From Asticcacaulis sp. (GTDB taxonomy: Bacteria > Pseudomonadota > Alphaproteobacteria > Caulobacterales > Caulobacteraceae): 10,000 nt of DNA. Shown piece by piece: positions 7,785 to 10,000 of this stretch (positions within the stretch are counted from its first letter, which is position 1; each line of letters starts with the position of its first letter). Position numbers and translations under genes: made by a program. The notes beneath the pieces were generated by a model. That model was given only the letters and a program-made list of their open reading frames with translations, made no database searches and was not told the origin of the DNA. The DNA is taken from NCBI RefSeq assembly GCF_020217185.1, contig NZ_JAIWNX010000054.1, positions 1-10,000 of the forward strand, read 5' to 3'.

Positions 7785-7791
7785 CCCTCCC
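7785..7791 (-). promoter_or_regulatory. strong ribosome-binding site of fur
   Basis: GGGAGGG on the minus strand lies 4 bases before the ATG at 7780. It is the best Shine-Dalgarno match in the window and decides the fur start against the longer frame that opens at 7954. Confidence 0.85.
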
Positions 7792-7810
7792 GGATTTGTC
7801 GTTTATACAT

Positions 7811-7827
7811 TGCGGCGTTGCGCCGCA
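7811..7827. other. GC-rich hairpin between rimI and fur
   Basis: TGCGGCG (7811-7817) and CGCCGCA (7821-7827) form a perfect 7-bp stem with a 3-base loop, 27 bp after the rimI stop and 31 bp before the fur ATG. No U-tract follows on the minus strand, where ATGTATAAAC comes next. It could attenuate or process the rimI transcript, or flank a fur promoter whose -10 might be TATAAA (7807-7802). Confidence 0.45.
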
Positions 7828-7853
7828 CCCCTATGGAATTAAGGGCAATCGTC

Positions 7854-8297
7854 TCAAACCGCAAGACTGAGAATAAGGGCGTCCACCAGCACGCCGCCGC
7901 GACGGCTGTAATAAAGCGGGCGACGGCCGACCTGACGGAAGCCCAGACCCTCATAAAGGGCGATAGCGGCAGGGTTATCGACGGCCACTTCGAGGAACAG
8001 ACTGCGGATGCTTTTATGCGCCAGATACGCGATCAGGTGCTGCAACAAGGCGCGCGCATAACCTCGTCTTTGCGCCGACGGGTCAGTCGCGATGGTCAGG
8101 ATTTCGGCCTCATCGACGACCACCGAGATCAGCACAAAGGCCTGAAGCCGCTCCGCCTCATAAACGCCAAAAGCCGTATATTTTTCGCTTTTCAAGTATT
8201 CCGAGAAATCAGAATTGTTCCAACCGAAATCGAAGGTCTGCGTGTGGATTTCTACCAATCGCGGGTCAAATTCTTCAATTTGGCGAATTTTATTCAT
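7854..8297 (-). CDS. rimI: ribosomal protein bS18 alanine N-acetyltransferase
   Basis: GNAT-family enzyme predicted to acetylate the N-terminal alanine of ribosomal protein bS18, 147 residues. The acetyl-CoA loop QRRGYA is at 76-81, preceded by the ILTIATDP strand (66-73). LEVAVDNPAAIALYEGLGF (102-120) supplies E103 and Y115, matching the catalytic pair of enterobacterial RimI, and GRRPLYY (124-130) is the usual RimI ending. The ATG at 8297 is 21 bp after the tsaB stop, with purine-rich GAGAGAAG upstream. tsaB-rimI pairing is widespread in bacteria and strengthens the call over a generic GNAT. It probably shares the nfu-tsaB-rimI transcript. Confidence 0.92.
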   Translation of the reverse strand: MNKIRQIEEFDPRLVEIHTQTFDFGWNNSDFSEYLKSEKYTAFGVYEAERLQAFVLISVVVDEAEILTIATDPSAQRRGYARALLQHLIAYLAHKSIRSLFLEVAVDNPAAIALYEGLGFRQVGRRPLYYSRRGGVLVDALILSLAV

Positions 8298-8318
8298 ATT
8301 ATCCGGAAATTTCTTCTC

Positions 8319-8990
8319 TCAGGCGAAATTGATCACTGATTTGTCCGAAACCTTGGCATCGGCGTCGCGCATATAGAGCGGCGTCAGGTCATCATAGGCG
8401 GTGGTCTGAGCAAAGCACAGGGTTGCCATCGCCTTTAAATCCGGCAAAACATCCGCGGCAATCTGTGCCTGCGGGAAGCGTTCGGCCAAAAGCGGTGCCG
8501 CCGACCCGATCAGCCAGTCCCAGCCACTACCCATGTCGATTTCATCTAATTTTACAATATCATACGACTCAGGGGGTGAAACGATGTTATCGGCGTCAAG
8601 GCGCTGGCAATAGACCTGACCGCGTCCGGCATCGTGCGCCACCAGTCGTCTTTGATTATCAAAATCCGCTGCCCGCCCCATCAGCTCCAACGTCGAAAAT
8701 CCACGCAAACCTATGCCCAGTCCCGACGCCATACCCTTGGCGAAAGACAGACCGACGCGCAGGCCGGTGAACGACCCAGGCCCCAAGGTCACGCCCAGAA
8801 TATCGACACCGCGTGGATTGATTCCGGCTATTTCGAAACATTGCAGAGCGGCGGGACCGATAAATTCCTGATGCCCGCGCGTCATATGTTCCCTGAGTGC
8901 CACCACCTCAGAGACGGACCCGTCTTTATGCGAAAAAAGCCCAACCTGACAGGCATTTAGCGCCGTATCTTTGACAAAGGCCAGCGCCAC
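8319..8990 (-). CDS. tsaB: tRNA t6A37 biosynthesis protein TsaB
   Basis: Non-catalytic partner of TsaD in transferring threonylcarbamoyl to A37 of ANN-decoding tRNAs (t6A), with an ASKHA fold. Features are the N-terminal DTALNACQVGLF (8-19), RGHQE (38-42), and the family signature TLGPGSFTGLRVGLSFAKGMA (68-88), then GFSTLELM (97-104). I chose a GTG start at 8990 (223 residues), one base past the nfu stop, since it begins right at the first beta strand (VALAFVKDTA). The longer frame from 9029 overlaps nfu by 38 bp and adds 13 polar residues with no counterpart in the family. A lysine stands before DTA where most members have a hydrophobic residue. tsaD and tsaE are not in this window. Family call firm, start moderately sure. 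Confidence 0.93.
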   Translation of the reverse strand: MALAFVKDTALNACQVGLFSHKDGSVSEVVALREHMTRGHQEFIGPAALQCFEIAGINPRGVDILGVTLGPGSFTGLRVGLSFAKGMASGLGIGLRGFSTLELMGRAADFDNQRRLVAHDAGRGQVYCQRLDADNIVSPPESYDIVKLDEIDMGSGWDWLIGSAAPLLAERFPQAQIAADVLPDLKAMATLCFAQTTAYDDLTPLYMRDADAKVSDKSVINFA

Positions 8991-8991
8991 C

Positions 8992-9558
8992 TTACAGGAC
9001 CTGTTCGATGGTTTTGACTTCCGGCACATAGTGTTTCATCAGGGATTCCACGCCCTGACGCAGGGTGGCCGATGAGGACGGGCAGCCCGAGCAGGCCCCG
9101 CGCATATGCAGATAGAGCGTGCCGGACTCGATGTCGAAATGTTCAAATTCGATATCGCCGCCATCCTGTGCCACCGCCGGACGCACGCGCGTATCAAGCA
9201 GGTCTTTGATTTCCAGAACGATTTGCGCTACTTCGCCCTCATAGGTGCGCTCATTGGCGGCACCCTCTTCATTGAGGATCGCACGGCCCGAAGCATAGAA
9301 GTCCATAATGGCGGCCAAAATCGGGGCCTTGATCTGTGCCCAGATCAGACCCGCCTCCGGATCACGCTTCACGGTCAGGAAGTCAGAGCCGAAATAGACG
9401 CCCGCCACACCGTCAATCTGAAACAGCGACAGGGCCAGCGGTGATTTTTCCGCTTCGGTTTCCGTGCGGAACTCCAGCGACCCTTTACCCAGAACCTCGC
9501 GGCCGGGGATGAATTTCAACACGTCGGGATTGGGTGTGGCTTCGGTCTGGATAAACAT
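8992..9558 (-). CDS. Nfu-type Fe-S cluster scaffold/carrier
   Basis: Receives and delivers Fe-S clusters to client proteins; 188 residues. The N-terminal Nfu_N domain (about 1-88) starts with the typical MFIQTEATPNPDVLKFIPG and contains GVAGVYFGSDFLTVKR (50-65). The C-terminal NifU-like domain (about 113-180) has VRPAVAQDGGDIEF (125-138) and the cluster-binding CSGCPSS with C156 and C159. This two-domain form is the standard alphaproteobacterial and mitochondrial NFU1 type. The ATG at 9558 is preceded by GGAAAG, inside the loop of an inverted repeat that also covers the start codon. tsaB starts one base after the stop. MiaB, two [4Fe-4S] clusters per protein, is a plausible client encoded nearby, an inference only. 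Confidence 0.95.
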   Translation of the reverse strand: MFIQTEATPNPDVLKFIPGREVLGKGSLEFRTETEAEKSPLALSLFQIDGVAGVYFGSDFLTVKRDPEAGLIWAQIKAPILAAIMDFYASGRAILNEEGAANERTYEGEVAQIVLEIKDLLDTRVRPAVAQDGGDIEFEHFDIESGTLYLHMRGACSGCPSSSATLRQGVESLMKHYVPEVKTIEQVL

Positions 9559-9588
9559 GAGCGGCTTTCCGGATAAATCTCCCGCTCA
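9558..9588 (-). promoter_or_regulatory. inverted repeat covering the nfu translation start
   Basis: TGAGCGG (9558-9564) and CCGCTCA (9582-9588) are perfect 7-bp arms around a 17-base loop. In minus-strand RNA the loop holds the likely ribosome-binding site (GGAAAG), and one arm abuts the nfu ATG. It could modulate initiation or be a protein-binding dyad. No direct evidence for either. Confidence 0.35.
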
Positions 9589-9630
9589 AATGGGGGTAAA
9601 TGCAGAGGATGGCAAGCTTTGAGTGTCCAA

Positions 9631-9658
9631 CTTCTTGTCATACCCTACGACAAAGAAG
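9631..9658 (-). terminator. possible terminator hairpin after the usp gene
   Basis: In minus-strand RNA UUGUCGUA (9653-9646) pairs with UAUGACAA (9642-9635) around a GGG loop, with one G-U wobble. CUUC and GAAG extend the stem past a single bulge. It starts 18 bp after the usp stop. No U-tract follows, so the termination call is weak; the TTGTC...GACAA dyad could equally be a protein-binding site upstream of nfu. Confidence 0.4.
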
Positions 9659-9675
9659 GGGGATGTCATATCGGC

Positions 9676-10000
9676 CTACATCAACTCTTCGATCGCTTCG
9701 TCGCTGATATCGCCCGGCACCACGGTGACCGGCACCGGCCGCGTGCCACCCAGCGTCCCTACCCCTTCGCGGACCAGCAGATTGACCAGCGGGCCGGGAT
9801 TGCCGCCCGACGCCCCGATGACGATGATCTTGATATCGCGGTCGGCGATCAGGACTTCGCGGATAGCGTCCTTCATCTGCCCGGTTTTGATGATGATTTC
9901 CGCCGGGCGCCCGGACTTGACCGCCGCTTCGTCGGACAGGGTGGACAACAGCGTCTCGGCCTCTTCGCGCTGTTCGCGCTCGATTTCATCGCGCACCCCC
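9676..10000 (-). CDS. universal stress protein family, N-terminus cut by window edge
   Basis: C-terminal part of an alphaproteobacterial UspA-family protein. About 108 codons are visible and the frame stays open to the window edge. The GTG at 9996 is probably an internal valine. The segment starts with a charged helix rich in Glu and Arg. Then come a strand-helix unit, AEIIIKTGQMKDAIREVL, and the nucleotide-loop core IIVIGASGGNPGPLVNLLV, the G-x2-G-x9-G-type signature of ATP-binding Usp proteins in slightly altered form. It ends with RPVPVTVVPG and a short acidic tail to TAG at 9676-9678. A complete member would have about 50 more residues upstream. Its specific role is unknown; a hairpin and 117 bp separate it from nfu. 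Confidence 0.88.
   Translation of the reverse strand, partial: GVRDEIEREQREEAETLLSTLSDEAAVKSGRPAEIIIKTGQMKDAIREVLIADRDIKIIVIGASGGNPGPLVNLLVREGVGTLGGTRPVPVTVVPGDISDEAIEELM

Noticed and set aside
7256..7870. 204-residue plus-strand frame across fur
   Set aside because: It covers fur in antisense, and its hydrophobic/Phe-rich pattern mirrors complementary codons; fur itself has a strong ribosome-binding site and full family motifs.
7781..7954. 58-codon N-terminal extension of fur
   Set aside because: It runs into the rimI coding region, has no family similarity, and the internal ATG at 7780 has a strong Shine-Dalgarno.
1..10000. CRISPR array, insertion sequence, prophage, toxin-antitoxin or defence system
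   Set aside because: No spaced direct repeats, transposase, integrase or tRNA-flanked attachment site was seen; all genes are conserved housekeeping genes in a familiar order with uniform composition.

Overview
The window is about 10 kb of alphaproteobacterial housekeeping chromosome, and every gene I can support is on the minus strand. Protein styles (an Lnt with a PraR-like XRE regulator beside it, a short cytosolic CorC-type protein, a Fur without CxxC zinc pairs) and the gene order nfu-tsaB-rimI-fur-miaB-phoH-ybeY-corC-lnt-xre-metK match what I remember of Caulobacterales. The moderate GC content would suit Asticcacaulis better than Caulobacter or Brevundimonas, but that genus guess is inference.

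Layout in the direction of transcription (high to low coordinates): a 5'-truncated universal stress protein (10000-9676); a 117-bp gap with two inverted repeats; nfu (9558-8992), tsaB (8990-8319) and rimI (8297-7854), closely packed; a 73-bp gap with a GC-rich hairpin; fur (7780-7370); an 89-bp gap; then a very compact run, miaB (7280-5913), phoH (TTG start overlapping the miaB stop), ybeY, a CorC-like CBS protein, lnt and an XRE regulator. The regulator is followed by a clear intrinsic terminator at 1346-1376. After a 283-bp intergenic region comes metK (1121 to the window edge), which loses its C-terminus.

Functionally, the window groups translation and tRNA modification (TsaB for t6A, MiaB for ms2i6A, RimI, YbeY/PhoH), iron and Fe-S homeostasis (Nfu, Fur, and the Fe-S enzyme MiaB), envelope maturation (Lnt), and SAM supply (MetK, whose product MiaB consumes). 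Overlaps of 4-8 bp from miaB to xre suggest one translationally coupled transcript ending at the 1346-1376 terminator, with metK transcribed separately.

The most interesting non-coding signal is a near-perfect 24-bp palindrome (1158-1181) over the predicted metK promoter. It looks like the operator of an ArsR-family methionine/SAH-cycle regulator (SahR type). I see no mobile element, CRISPR array, RNA gene or novel multi-gene system; long plus-strand ORFs are antisense shadows of high-GC genes.
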